Positions 41,800 to 52,000 of a DNA stretch of 64,000 nucleotides are shown piece after piece (position 1 is the stretch's first letter; the number at the start of each line of letters is the position of its first letter). The position numbers were made by a program, and so were the translations under genes. The stretch spans positions 2,108,001-2,172,000 of the forward strand of contig JAUFSD010000004.1 in NCBI GenBank assembly GCA_033030425.1, read 5' to 3'. Origin of the DNA: Verpa conica (taxonomy: Eukaryota > Ascomycota > Pezizomycetes > Pezizales > Morchellaceae). Under the pieces are notes generated by a model that did no database searches, was not told the origin of the DNA, and saw only the letters and a list, made by a program, of their open reading frames with translations.

Positions 41800-43533
41800 G
41801 TCTTTGGTCGGTGTTGGGGGGATCCCGAATGGGTATTCGGGAATAAACTCAGGGAAGGAAGGGGGTGTGTTATGATCATCTCTGGTGCTTATGTCACCAA
41901 AGGATGAATTGTTTTAATCGATGACGATGTGAAAACAAAGAGAAACGGAACGTTTTCTGCGCTAAGGGGTGCCAAGATAGCTGATTACTAAGCGTTAATG
42001 ATAGTGGGGTGGAGGCTGGCTAGGATTTATTAGCCAGAGTTACTTTCGCGTATCTTCTATGTAACAATTAAATAACACAGATATAATACAATATTTTCCC
42101 TATGGTTATGCGAATTTATACCTTTGACGATTAATTGATAGAGTTACAAATTGACGAGGTTTTTATTTGTTGATGTAGTTCAGACAACCACCGTAAACAT
42201 AACCCTTGCTACGAGATAAATGCCGAAAACACTAACTAATGGGTTTGAACTGTTATTAATAAAACAGTTGATACGCTTGAGGGGTTACAGAGTGATAAAA
42301 ATATTATTCTTGACTGGAGAGGTCGTGAATATAATATGTAATATAGTGCTGCCGAAGATAGTTCGAGTGATCGGTGCCTAGATTTTCTTCTACTAGGTCT
42401 GCTAATACCTAAAGGATAGTAAATCCTATAAAATCAGCTCAATATAGTGATTATTGTTGATTATGGGTGAAAATACCTTTCTCTACTAGGTTTATAGTTG
42501 GAGCAAGGCAGAACCTTGGACGTTAGCTATACGCAGTAGCCATACTATAAAGTTAAGAAAATACTTTACCGGGGTTTCCAACCTAGATCACCTTAAGCTC
42601 AGATTGTAGGTGAGATGGGTTGCAACACGCTACGCAGATTTCGTGTTGTAAGTAGCCAATTCGGTGTTGTAGTGATCGGAGAACAATGAATCGATGCTCT
42701 ATCTGAACATAGATAAACCTAGATCCATGAAGCATAATGGATCAAGTCTAAGAACATGAGTCTATCTATGGAGTGAACTAATGCCAAGTGGTTTATTCAG
42801 CCTTGGCGCCTATCACGTGCTACAGTGTTTTGGCAGTTGGTAGATACGAGCCGTCGTAATTGGCGGGTGTGCTGCCGTCTTTGGAGGGATTTTTTTTGGT
42901 TCGAGGGTGGGTGTAACTTAGGCTATGGATAGTGCACCGCTGGGCCTTGAGATATATTATCATCATTTCCTATGTACTTATTTTCCTAGTGCGAGAATCC
43001 AATATACAGTATCCTTCATACATTTCCCGTGATTGCCTCATCTCTCTAACCGGAATTCTTTGACCCTAGTGCTAACTCTTGTCTCCGCTAAGTTTAACTA
43101 TATTTCTAGTTGAGTATCATTAGCTACGAGTAGTCAACTTGCGTATTTGTTTCTGTTTCTGTTTTCTAATGTAGGTAAAACATTTATTATTTTTACAGCT
43201 ATGTTTTTAGTAGACCATCGTCTGTATACTCACTACAGGGAGAAACCCTCTAAGCATATGAAATGGAGAGATATCATATCCTTATAGAGAAAGGTCCACT
43301 ACGTACAAAATAATCCCTGTCTTGACCGGGGGTGCGTAACCTTACAAGGCGGATGCTCTTATAGCCCGATCCCTTATAGGGCGATTTTTCAGCACTAATT
43401 TTACATATAACCCCTACCACTCTGGACTTCTATACTTTGTACTCTGTGGTCGGACCGAATGATACTATGAACGGAAAGCCTTTTGGGTCACATCAATAGT
43501 GAGGATTGTATAATTATAAAACAGTATAGCTCA
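41800..43533. other. Intergenic, no gene seen
   Basis: AT-rich 1.7 kb. GTGTTGTA is repeated near 42643 and 42664. No gene or transposon ends recognised before the LINE-tail insertion at 43534. Confidence 0.5.
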
Positions 43534-43607
43534 AGTAACAATAATCAGCTTTTGTTCCCAGAATAATAAAATCACTTGAACCAAAAAAAAAAAGTAATAA
43601 TAATCAG
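43534..43607 (+). mobile_element. Extremely 5'-truncated LINE tail with target duplication
   Basis: A 44-bp insert (43549-43592) matches the last bases of the LINE at 28.4-39.3 kb, including CCCAGAA(T/C)AATAAAATC(A/G)CTTGA and a poly(A) run. It is flanked by AGTAACAATAATCAG (43534-43548) and AGTAATAATAATCAG (43593-43607), a 15-bp duplication with one mismatch. The right copy contains the stop codon of the CHAT gene, so the insertion hit exactly the gene's 3' end and supplies new 3' flank. Confidence 0.75.
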
Positions 43608-46600
43608 GCACCCGTGTGAATAAATGGTGCCCAGACAATAGGTGTCTTCAGCGTTTTCTCCCTTAGATGCGTTACTGCATCATGCAATGCCATACTAACT
43701 CTCGAGTTTTCATCACCTTCACCCTTCTCTTCATTAAATAGTGTGCTGTAAAAGACCCCAGAGACCTGCATACATGCACTATCCTTCGACTTCCACAGGC
43801 TAGCCAGCACGTGTGTAAACCCAGCAAGCTGGAACGCGCTCGCTAGGTGTATTGTCTCGTCGCCGAGATCCGTTGCTGTATTGTCTGCAGTGCTACAGGC
43901 CGATAAATATGCGAGCTGTGCATGTTCCATATGCATGTTCGATATCTTCTGAACAGTTAATTGATCTGTAGTTGGGGCCCCCGAGTTTTGGTCAAGAAGG
44001 ATTAAACTGCTGTTCGAGGGGTTCTTCCAGTCTGATACGCCGTGGCAGGTGAAGTGGATCGCGCTGTACTGAGGTAGCTCCTGGAGAACCTCGGAGACGC
44101 TGGGCTGATACAGCACCGTCGTTCCTATCGCCCTCTTCACTGTGTTGACAATCGACACCGCCTCTTGTTCAACATGTGGGAGGGCGGTATAGTTGGGGGT
44201 AGATGGCATTGTGACTAATAAAAGTCTACGTCCCCCACCGTCATTTGTGGCCCCAGATAATCTGAACCTCTTTTGGTGGGCGTATGATAATGCTCTGATA
44301 GTGGGGATATATGAAGAGCATACTCGGCTTAATGTATTACTCGTGGATCCCGGTTTATGATCACCAGCGGCATGAAACGGAGCTACACTCAGCTCCCCAA
44401 CGCCTATCCACCAGATTCGAGGAGCGGTGGAATTAGGTTTAATGGTTTCTATGGATGCCTTCAGCCCAAGGGTTCCAAGGATCGGCTCAACGGCAACCTC
44501 CCAGAGCCAGCGTAACATCTCATTCAACTTTTTGTTTCTGTTGCCAGCGGTTTTCGGGCTACCCTTTATTAGTTGTGGTAGTTGTTTCATGTGTATCCGC
44601 GCATCTGCATGGGACAGCTTTGGGAGTTGGAGTGCGGTGATGCTGGACACGGTGACAATGATTGCATCGCTCCGGAGGGGCGTGCAGTTGACAACCACGA
44701 TAGGTCCATACTGTGCGGCCTTGCGTAGATTATCCGGTGCGGACGGCATTAAAAACTCTCTGTAATCCGGGATAGCGCGAATGCTGGCCAGTATAATCTC
44801 AAATTCCTCCATTGCTTCTTTTCGCCTGGCCACAGAAAGGTCTCCTTCAAGGGATTTTAATGGAGCGTTTATTTCTATCCGGAGACTGACAAACCGCTCC
44901 CATAACTGTGGATGCGTACCCTTCAATTCCGCTAGGTCACCGCTCCTCGTATCTATCACGAACCCCGATAGAACTCCTCTCCCCAGTTCCAGGAGTCCAA
45001 GTGCATGGGCCGCTCCCTTCCCTGCCTCCAGCGCAGCGGCTGCCGCATCTGCTGATAATCCGTATAGCTTCCCCAGAATTTGTTGCTGGTCATCACGTTC
45101 AAGTGGGGTCGCAAGGCTTATCCTAGGCATAAGTCTCACCGCATCCTCCAGCATTGAACTTGCATTGTCCCAAGAGTTAAATGATGGAAAATATCGTACT
45201 GCACTCCAGGCAGCAATGATCCGCGTAAGTGGAGGGGACTCGAGACACTTCCAGGCCCCAAGGTACATGCTGTAGGCCCTTTTTCCGTCGCTATGAGAGT
45301 TGGAGAGGTTGTAACGAAGTATGAAAGTATAAGCTAAATTGCTTAACCTTCCTGCAAGGTCTGGATGATCTAGTGGTGTATGGACCAGAACATTCTCCCC
45401 TTGATCGATGGCGGCTTCCAGGTCGACTACCTGTCCCTGCTGTAGGAATCGCGCCTCGAGGATGTTGCTCAGGTTGCTTAATCTGCCGGCCAGATTAGGG
45501 TCATCATCTGGTGTTATATTTACCGCTTCCTGCGCATATTTGATTGCATTCTCAAGGTCATCCTCATCAGATTCTGGGGCATGTGAGAGTCGAAGGAAGA
45601 GAATCCCGCTTAAGTTGCTGAGAACTGTAGCTCGGATAGGGCTCTCGTCTGTGGTAGCTGCTAAGGCAGCCTTTGCAGTCTGAATAGCTAACTGAAGATC
45701 TTCATGCTGCCCAAGGCGTTGATATCGGGCATCAAGGCTAGTACTCAAATTATTCAAGCGGCCCGCAAGAGCGGGGCTTGACTCTGGAGTAGCCCTTACA
45801 ACCGCTTCGGAGTGCCCAATTGCGGCATCAAGATCTTTAAATGCACCCACGCGTTGGTACCGGGCATCCAAACAGGCACTGAGAATCTCTAAGCAAGCAA
45901 TACGACCCGGGTTAGTCTCCGGAGTAGATGCGAGAGCAACCTCTGCATGGTCAATGGCGGCTTCCAGATCAATCAGACTTCCAAAGCGCTGGTATCTAGC
46001 ATATAGTCCCTTACTTAGACTACTCAATCTTCGCCCCATTTGTACGTGGTCCACTGGTGTTGCCACTTGGGCAGCTTGGGCAAAGGAGATAGTCAAGTTA
46101 AGATCCTCGAGGTCGCCAAGGCGGTCAAAACGGTCTCGGTGCCGATTACTCAATACGGACAGTCTGCCTGCGAGGTGTGGATGGTCCCCCGAGGTTTTTG
46201 CGACAGAGGCTTTAACATATTCAAGCGATCTTTCTAGATCAGCTACATTTCCGACAGTATGGTAGCGGAGATAGTAGCGGTTACTCAAACTATTGAGTCT
46301 ACTCGGGAGAGATGAATGGCCCTCAGGAGTAGCGGCAAGTACGGTTTCTGAGTATTTGATAGCTGATTGGAGGTCTTCGAATTCCCCGAGACATTTAAAA
46401 CGATCCTCAAGGTAGTGACTAAGGTTGTTGAAGGATTGTATGTATAGAGGATTATCCTGCCCTCCCTGTAGTAATCTAATCCCCTTATTGACGTTCATAA
46501 CTGCTGCTTCAAGGTCACTCGTGTCCTGGGTCGATTTGTAGCGGGCATGTAGGCAGGTGCTCAACAGATTAAGCGCGGTGGGAGTATAAGCGTGATCACC

Positions 46601-47296
46601 TTCTTCCGATGTCGATGTTTCCACTGCAGCTTCCGCATATCGAATTGCTAAATCTAGGTCATCCTTATCACCGAGCCGCTGATATCGCGCATCGTAGCGA
46701 TTACTCAAGTTCCCTAGCCGTGAGGCACGGCTGCCGTTATTGGCTGGGGTGGCCAAGACCGCTTCCTTGGCGTACTCGATTGCAAGGTCGAGATCTGTAA
46801 CATTCCCGTAGCGATTATACCGGCCTCCGAGATAAACACTAAGGTCGCTTTGTATCTTTGGGCGGCCAAGGTTAGGGGTAGATATCAGCTTTAACGCTGC
46901 CTCGGCGTTGTTAATTGCTGATTCTAGGTCACTTTGTTCGCCTAGTCTCTCATAACGCTCGTAGAATTCGCTTGCGACTTTTTCCAAGTTGACCGCCGGA
47001 TCCGGTGACTCCTCGGGAGCTGGAGCTGAATATTCCAAGATGTCCTCTGGGCCCACAGTGCCTATGTGGGATGCCGTGAGAGTCGTGCTACCTGCTTGGC
47101 CGCCATTTTCTTCATGCTCCCTTGTTGGCTCTGGTGTCTCAGCCGTTCCGCCATCTCTTGTATCAATACTTAGACTATTGGGAGGTACTGTTGATGGGGC
47201 TCCGGGGGTGGGTGGGGTGTTCCTATCTCTGTACCTTCGTATCGGGGCCGTGAAACCCCTCTCGAAGAAACTGATGATGGGGTCTAGGCAGGACAT
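43604..47296 (-). CDS. TPR-CHAT protein (caspase-like peptidase domain), paralog 1
   Basis: 1230 aa, single exon. A disordered N-terminus with Pro/Thr/Glu runs (to about residue 115) is followed by 12-13 TPR-like repeats of about 45 residues, each built around DL..AI..A and P..L..LS..L..RY (about 115-720), then a C-terminal CHAT domain (about 850-1230). The CHAT catalytic pair is visible: His1085 in HFTCHG and Cys1134 in LSACSTAD. CHAT domains are clan CD peptidases related to caspases and separase; TPR-CHAT proteins are expanded in some fungi, and bacterial ones (for example Csx29) are activated through the TPR part. Substrate unknown. A second paralog lies upstream in the same orientation. 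Confidence 0.93.
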   Translation of the reverse strand: MSCLDPIISFFERGFTAPIRRYRDRNTPPTPGAPSTVPPNSLSIDTRDGGTAETPEPTREHEENGGQAGSTTLTASHIGTVGPEDILEYSAPAPEESPDPAVNLEKVASEFYERYERLGEQSDLESAINNAEAALKLISTPNLGRPKIQSDLSVYLGGRYNRYGNVTDLDLAIEYAKEAVLATPANNGSRASRLGNLSNRYDARYQRLGDKDDLDLAIRYAEAAVETSTSEEGDHAYTPTALNLLSTCLHARYKSTQDTSDLEAAVMNVNKGIRLLQGGQDNPLYIQSFNNLSHYLEDRFKCLGEFEDLQSAIKYSETVLAATPEGHSSLPSRLNSLSNRYYLRYHTVGNVADLERSLEYVKASVAKTSGDHPHLAGRLSVLSNRHRDRFDRLGDLEDLNLTISFAQAAQVATPVDHVQMGRRLSSLSKGLYARYQRFGSLIDLEAAIDHAEVALASTPETNPGRIACLEILSACLDARYQRVGAFKDLDAAIGHSEAVVRATPESSPALAGRLNNLSTSLDARYQRLGQHEDLQLAIQTAKAALAATTDESPIRATVLSNLSGILFLRLSHAPESDEDDLENAIKYAQEAVNITPDDDPNLAGRLSNLSNILEARFLQQGQVVDLEAAIDQGENVLVHTPLDHPDLAGRLSNLAYTFILRYNLSNSHSDGKRAYSMYLGAWKCLESPPLTRIIAAWSAVRYFPSFNSWDNASSMLEDAVRLMPRISLATPLERDDQQQILGKLYGLSADAAAAALEAGKGAAHALGLLELGRGVLSGFVIDTRSGDLAELKGTHPQLWERFVSLRIEINAPLKSLEGDLSVARRKEAMEEFEIILASIRAIPDYREFLMPSAPDNLRKAAQYGPIVVVNCTPLRSDAIIVTVSSITALQLPKLSHADARIHMKQLPQLIKGSPKTAGNRNKKLNEMLRWLWEVAVEPILGTLGLKASIETIKPNSTAPRIWWIGVGELSVAPFHAAGDHKPGSTSNTLSRVCSSYIPTIRALSYAHQKRFRLSGATNDGGGRRLLLVTMPSTPNYTALPHVEQEAVSIVNTVKRAIGTTVLYQPSVSEVLQELPQYSAIHFTCHGVSDWKNPSNSSLILLDQNSGAPTTDQLTVQKISNMHMEHAQLAYLSACSTADNTATDLGDETIHLASAFQLAGFTHVLASLWKSKDSACMQVSGVFYSTLFNEEKGEGDENSRVSMALHDAVTHLREKTLKTPIVWAPFIHTGA

Positions 47297-49002
47297 CGAA
47301 CCTTTGGTGCGGAGGGAAGCAGGTTTAACTTCCTTGATACTCCGTTAGTAGGATATTTTTAATTTGCCGCGAGGCCCAGTTCCGGCATATCAGGGTGGCT
47401 ATTACAAGTGAATTGCTTTAGTATCGCCCGGTATTAGAGTTGGAGAATAAACAGGTTGTGGATATCCGACGTGAAGTGATGAAGATGTGTACTAGTGAAT
47501 GAAAGAGTAGGTAAGAAATCGGAACCATGTTGGGGATGAGCGATAGCTAACGAATGATCATTGGCCCACGTGTGTTAGTACTATGCGTGTCTCGGATGCT
47601 TGATATAACCAGAAAACCACAACTTACTCAAATGTGTATAACAAACCCTAACTAAGGATCGAATTGAAGTATTAATAATATTTCGGATCGAACGGTGTAA
47701 GACATGACTTGGCGATAAAGATTTAAATCTCCTGTGACTTTTCAAGTGTAATACCGTAATATCTCGGCTATAACAAACACGACTGTGAGGTGAAAGAAAT
47801 TGTGGGATTTGTTGAATGCATATTGAGGCTCAGTTATGACCAGTAAAGATAGACGCCAAGCCCAAACCAAACAGGCTTTGGCCACTAATAATGTTCTGGC
47901 CCTCACACGGCCTTGTTCGTTATGGCTGAGATATTACGGTATATTAGACGTAATTTATCAGATGACTAAAATAGAAGGAGGAAGGGGAGAAGAGATATCT
48001 TGGGAATATAAAGCAGCAGCGCGTTAGCAGAACTAGCTATGATACAAGAAGGAGACTGATATCCCTTAAAAATAAAAATAAAAGCGTAGTACAACATAAT
48101 GGATATAATAGATATCATATGGTGCACGGTCCTCCCCCCGTCCTCTGCTCAACGTCCGGAACCGCCCTGCCCGGTGAAGCGGTTCGACCTCCTTAGTTCT
48201 TCTGTGCCTATAGCTTTGTCTTGGTTTGATGGGCATCTTTTGTGTGGTTGTTGGGAGAGGGGTTGTAAGTACCTCACAAGCTGTGGTTGCGATGTTGAGG
48301 TTTTGTTAGATTTGGTAGCGTATAACATCGTATAATGAATATCGTATAGTAAAGGGAAAGGGTTTACAATAAACTATGGAGCACGCTATAATAGTATATA
48401 GATATGTATATAGATAGAACGCTTGTTACCTCTTGGAAAATATCATCATCCTCCAACCGTACAAAGCTTTCTAGACTGAACTAAAACGAGCCACTGTCGG
48501 ATTACAAGTTTACACTCACCAACGGACTGTTGACTCAATGGTTAGAGCGCCCATCCCGGAATGAGGAGGTTCTAGGTTCAAGTCTTGGCCGATCCACTTC
48601 TCTGCTTCCAGCAGCCACAGCACCATTAGTCACTCGTCTACTCCCTACAAAGCACCGTGGTAAAAGGTGCTGAATCGATTGTATAAAAGAGAGAGATATA
48701 TAAATCAATATATGCTTCAACAAAGGAAACCCTAAACCCTTATATGAGCTGCCTGCCCTAGACCCTCAAACATAGCAAATAGAGAAACACGTGACTCATA
48801 TATGAAACCGCCCATCAGCTATCCCTATCAGGAAGCATCTACAACAAACTCAAACTCAAACCAACCCTTCGAATCCTATTACCGCCTACTAATTATATTT
48901 CTGGCGTATAATACGGGAGCCTTCGTCAACTCTTTAGTATAGTTTTACCGGCCGGTAAGGGTGGAGATTGATTCACCGTAGAACAGATAAACTTCAAATC
49001 CT
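47297..49002. other. Intergenic between the two CHAT genes
   Basis: No supported gene. It contains the tRNA-like repeat at 48524-48720 and a CCCTAAACCC motif near 48731. A 78-codon frame at 48099-48335 ends in a possible GTAAGT donor but has no recognisable partner exon. Confidence 0.5.
48524..48720 (+). repeat. tRNA-derived SINE-like sequence
   Basis: TGACTCAATGG(TTAGAGC) at 48531-48547 matches an RNA polymerase III A box and D arm, and GGTTCAAGTCT at 48575-48585 matches a B box and T arm, at normal spacing. The anticodon stem does not fold cleanly, so it is not a working tRNA. About 120 bp of unrelated sequence follows, ending in an A/T-rich tail. This is the layout of a SINE; no second copy was found in the window. 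Confidence 0.5.
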
Positions 49003-52000
49003 TCAAGCACCCGTATGAATGAACGGAGCCCAAGTAAGGGGCTTTTCGATGTTTTCATCTCGGACCAACATCACCGCATTGTGAAGCGAAGAACTAACCT
49101 TCCTATGACTATCAATGTCTTCACCCTCTTCACGATGAAACAGTGAGCCATAAAACGTTTCCGCAACCTTTTTACATGCTTCGTCTTTTGACTGCCACAA
49201 AGTTGCAAGAACATGATTGAAACCTGCCAGCTGAAACCCGCTTGCAAGATGAATAGTTTCGTCGGATAGCTCGATCGCAGGGTTATCAGCAGTACTACAA
49301 GCAGAAAGATACGCAAGCTGCGCATTTTGGGAATTGGATCGTGATATGTCCCTGACAGTCAACCTGTCGATGGTACCGGTGTCTGAATTTGACTTATCAA
49401 GAAGCAGTAAGCTACTATTTGAAGGATTAGAACTATCAGATACACCATGGCAAGCAAAGTGTACTGCATCAAATTGCGGAAGTTGTTTTAGGACGGTTTC
49501 GGTAGAGGGCTGGTCCAACAATGTTGTGTGGAGGATTTCATTCTCAAGGGAGATATCTGCCTGTGTCTCAATCTTATCAGAGACTTTTTTTTCCACAACT
49601 TTGAGAATGGCCTCGGCCTCCTTCGTAGCTCCGAGTAGGCTGGGGTGACCAGGTGTGGTTGGCATCGTAACAATAAGAAGTCTGGGGTTATGCTGGGTAA
49701 TGATGTTTAATTTTCGTTGGCTGGCATATGAGAGGGATCTGAGGGTCGGTATGTAGGAAGAAACCACATGACTCAAGGTGTTGCGTGTCTCGAGTTTTGT
49801 ATGGTACCCTGCTGCATGGAAGGGTGCACGGCTGAGCTCTCCAATACCCATCCACCAAATTCGCGGAGACTGTGAACTCAACTGGAGATGATTTAAAATC
49901 GGCTCTACACAGACGTCCCATAACCACACTAATATTTTCTTCATGGCCTTATTTCTGGGGCCTATGGTCTTGGGGGGACCTTTGACTTTCTGCATCATCT
50001 CCCGCATTTTCGCTTTCGCTTGCTTGTATACCAGTTTCGGAAGATTGATGAATCGAATATCCGAACCTGTGACAATTATAGCATCACTCCGGAGGGACGT
50101 TGTGATAACAGCTACGATACTTCCGTGCTTAGCCAATCTCATCATGTCTCCTGGGCTAGGAGGCAGCAGGAAGTTCTCGTACATAGGGATGTTGCGGATC
50201 TTTTCTAAGGTAACGTCAATTTGGTCTAACGCCAATCTCCGTTTAGAAGTGGAGGTAAACTCTTGCGCTGGATCGTCCGAGTTCGATTTGACTGGCGAGT
50301 TTACCTCAGCCCGGAGGTTATTTATCAAATCGAATAATATGGGATGTGCCTCCCGAAGGTCGGACATCTCACTGCGGCTGTCTATAGCGAAGCCAGTGAT
50401 TATCCCTCGACCAATCTCAAGTAGTTTCAGAGCTTCGTATGCACCTCTTCCCGCTTCGAGCGCAAACGAAGCCGCCAGTGAAGATAGCCCATACAGGCCT
50501 GATAGCAACCTTTGCTGATCCTCTTGCTCCAGCGAGCGGAGACTTATCTTAGGCAACATCTTTACAGCTTCTTCGAGTAGTGCGCTTGTTTGTTCTCTGG
50601 ACTGATAAAGAGGGAAGAACTTTGACGCCCGCCAAACGGCTTGGACCCGTACCAATGGGGGCGCTGTCTCGCAATTCCATGCCGCGAGAAAGCTTTCAAA
50701 AGACCTTCTCGCATCATTTTCCGATCCTAGACGAGAGTGCCGTAACCTCAGATCTGTTCCCAGACATATAAGATTATGTGCACGTGAAGGGTGGTCTAGC
50801 GGTATCGCCCCCACAGAAACATGATTATGATCGATGGCAGCGTCAAGGTCGCTGAGTTCATTAAGACTCTCATACCTGAGGTGAAAGCATTTGCCCAAGC
50901 TTTGTAGCCTCCAAGCACGGCTGGGATGATCAGGCGCAGTTGCTGCTAAAGCTTCTTCCAGGCTTCCAATCGCATTTGAGAGGTCGCAAGTGGCTCCAGA
51001 CACCTGGTATTGGCTGAGATAGTGGTCTCCCAGGTCGTGTAATAACATCGGACGAGCTTCACTATTGTTCGGGATGGCCTGGAGAGATGCTTTACACTGT
51101 TGGATTGCGGCCTCGAGGTCAGTGATACTACCTAGCCGGGCATAACGAGAGCCTTGAAGCGATCCAAGGCTGTTCATAATTCTGAGCCGATCCGGGTCGT
51201 CAATTGGTGTCTCTTCCATGGCTTTTTTGGCGTACTGGATAGCAGCCTCGAGATCAGAGAGCGCACCGAGTCGACGGTGCTTGCATCGAAGCATATTCCC
51301 GAGGTCAATCAGATTTGCCGCACGCTGTGAGTGACCTACTGGTGTAAGGTTCAGGCAGTCGTGCATGTGCTGAATGGCGGACTCAAGATCAGTTAAATCT
51401 CCAAGTGCATCGAACTGAGCATGAAGGCTGTCTGCGAGAATGCTCAATCTCTTTACATAATCGGGGTGATCCACTGGTGTTGACTCCAGCACTGCCTGAG
51501 CAAGTCTTACGGCCTTCTTCAGATCGCACGAGACGCCAAGTCGTCGGTGCTGCCAGCGAAGCAGCCTGCTGAGATATAAGGAAGTACTTGGTCGGTCCGA
51601 ATCCTGGTCAGGCATTATCTCTAAAACCTCCTCGGTGTATTTGATAGCTGCCTGGAGATCTGCCAACACGCTTAAGCGACTATATCGTGCGACGAGAATC
51701 GCGCTTAAATGTTGTAATCTACTCGCTCGCTCGGTATGGCCTTTTGGAGTTGCCTCGAGACATTCCTTGATATGCGCAGCCGCAACTTCGAGATCAGATA
51801 TCGATTTGTGCTGGTTATATCTTTCAATAATGAAACGGCTTAAGCATTGTAAAACCTTTGGCCGGTTTGGATGGTCAACGGGTATTTGCTGAGAGATTGA
51901 TTCGATGGAGTTAATGGCGAGTTCGAGATCACCCAAAAACTCCGGTCTTTGGGAGCGGGTCCTCAGTAACCAGCAGAGCTGAAGCGTATAGTCAATATGA

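Noticed and set aside
48099..48335. Possible first exon with a GTAAGT donor
   Set aside because: No recognisable following exon or domain; could not be supported.
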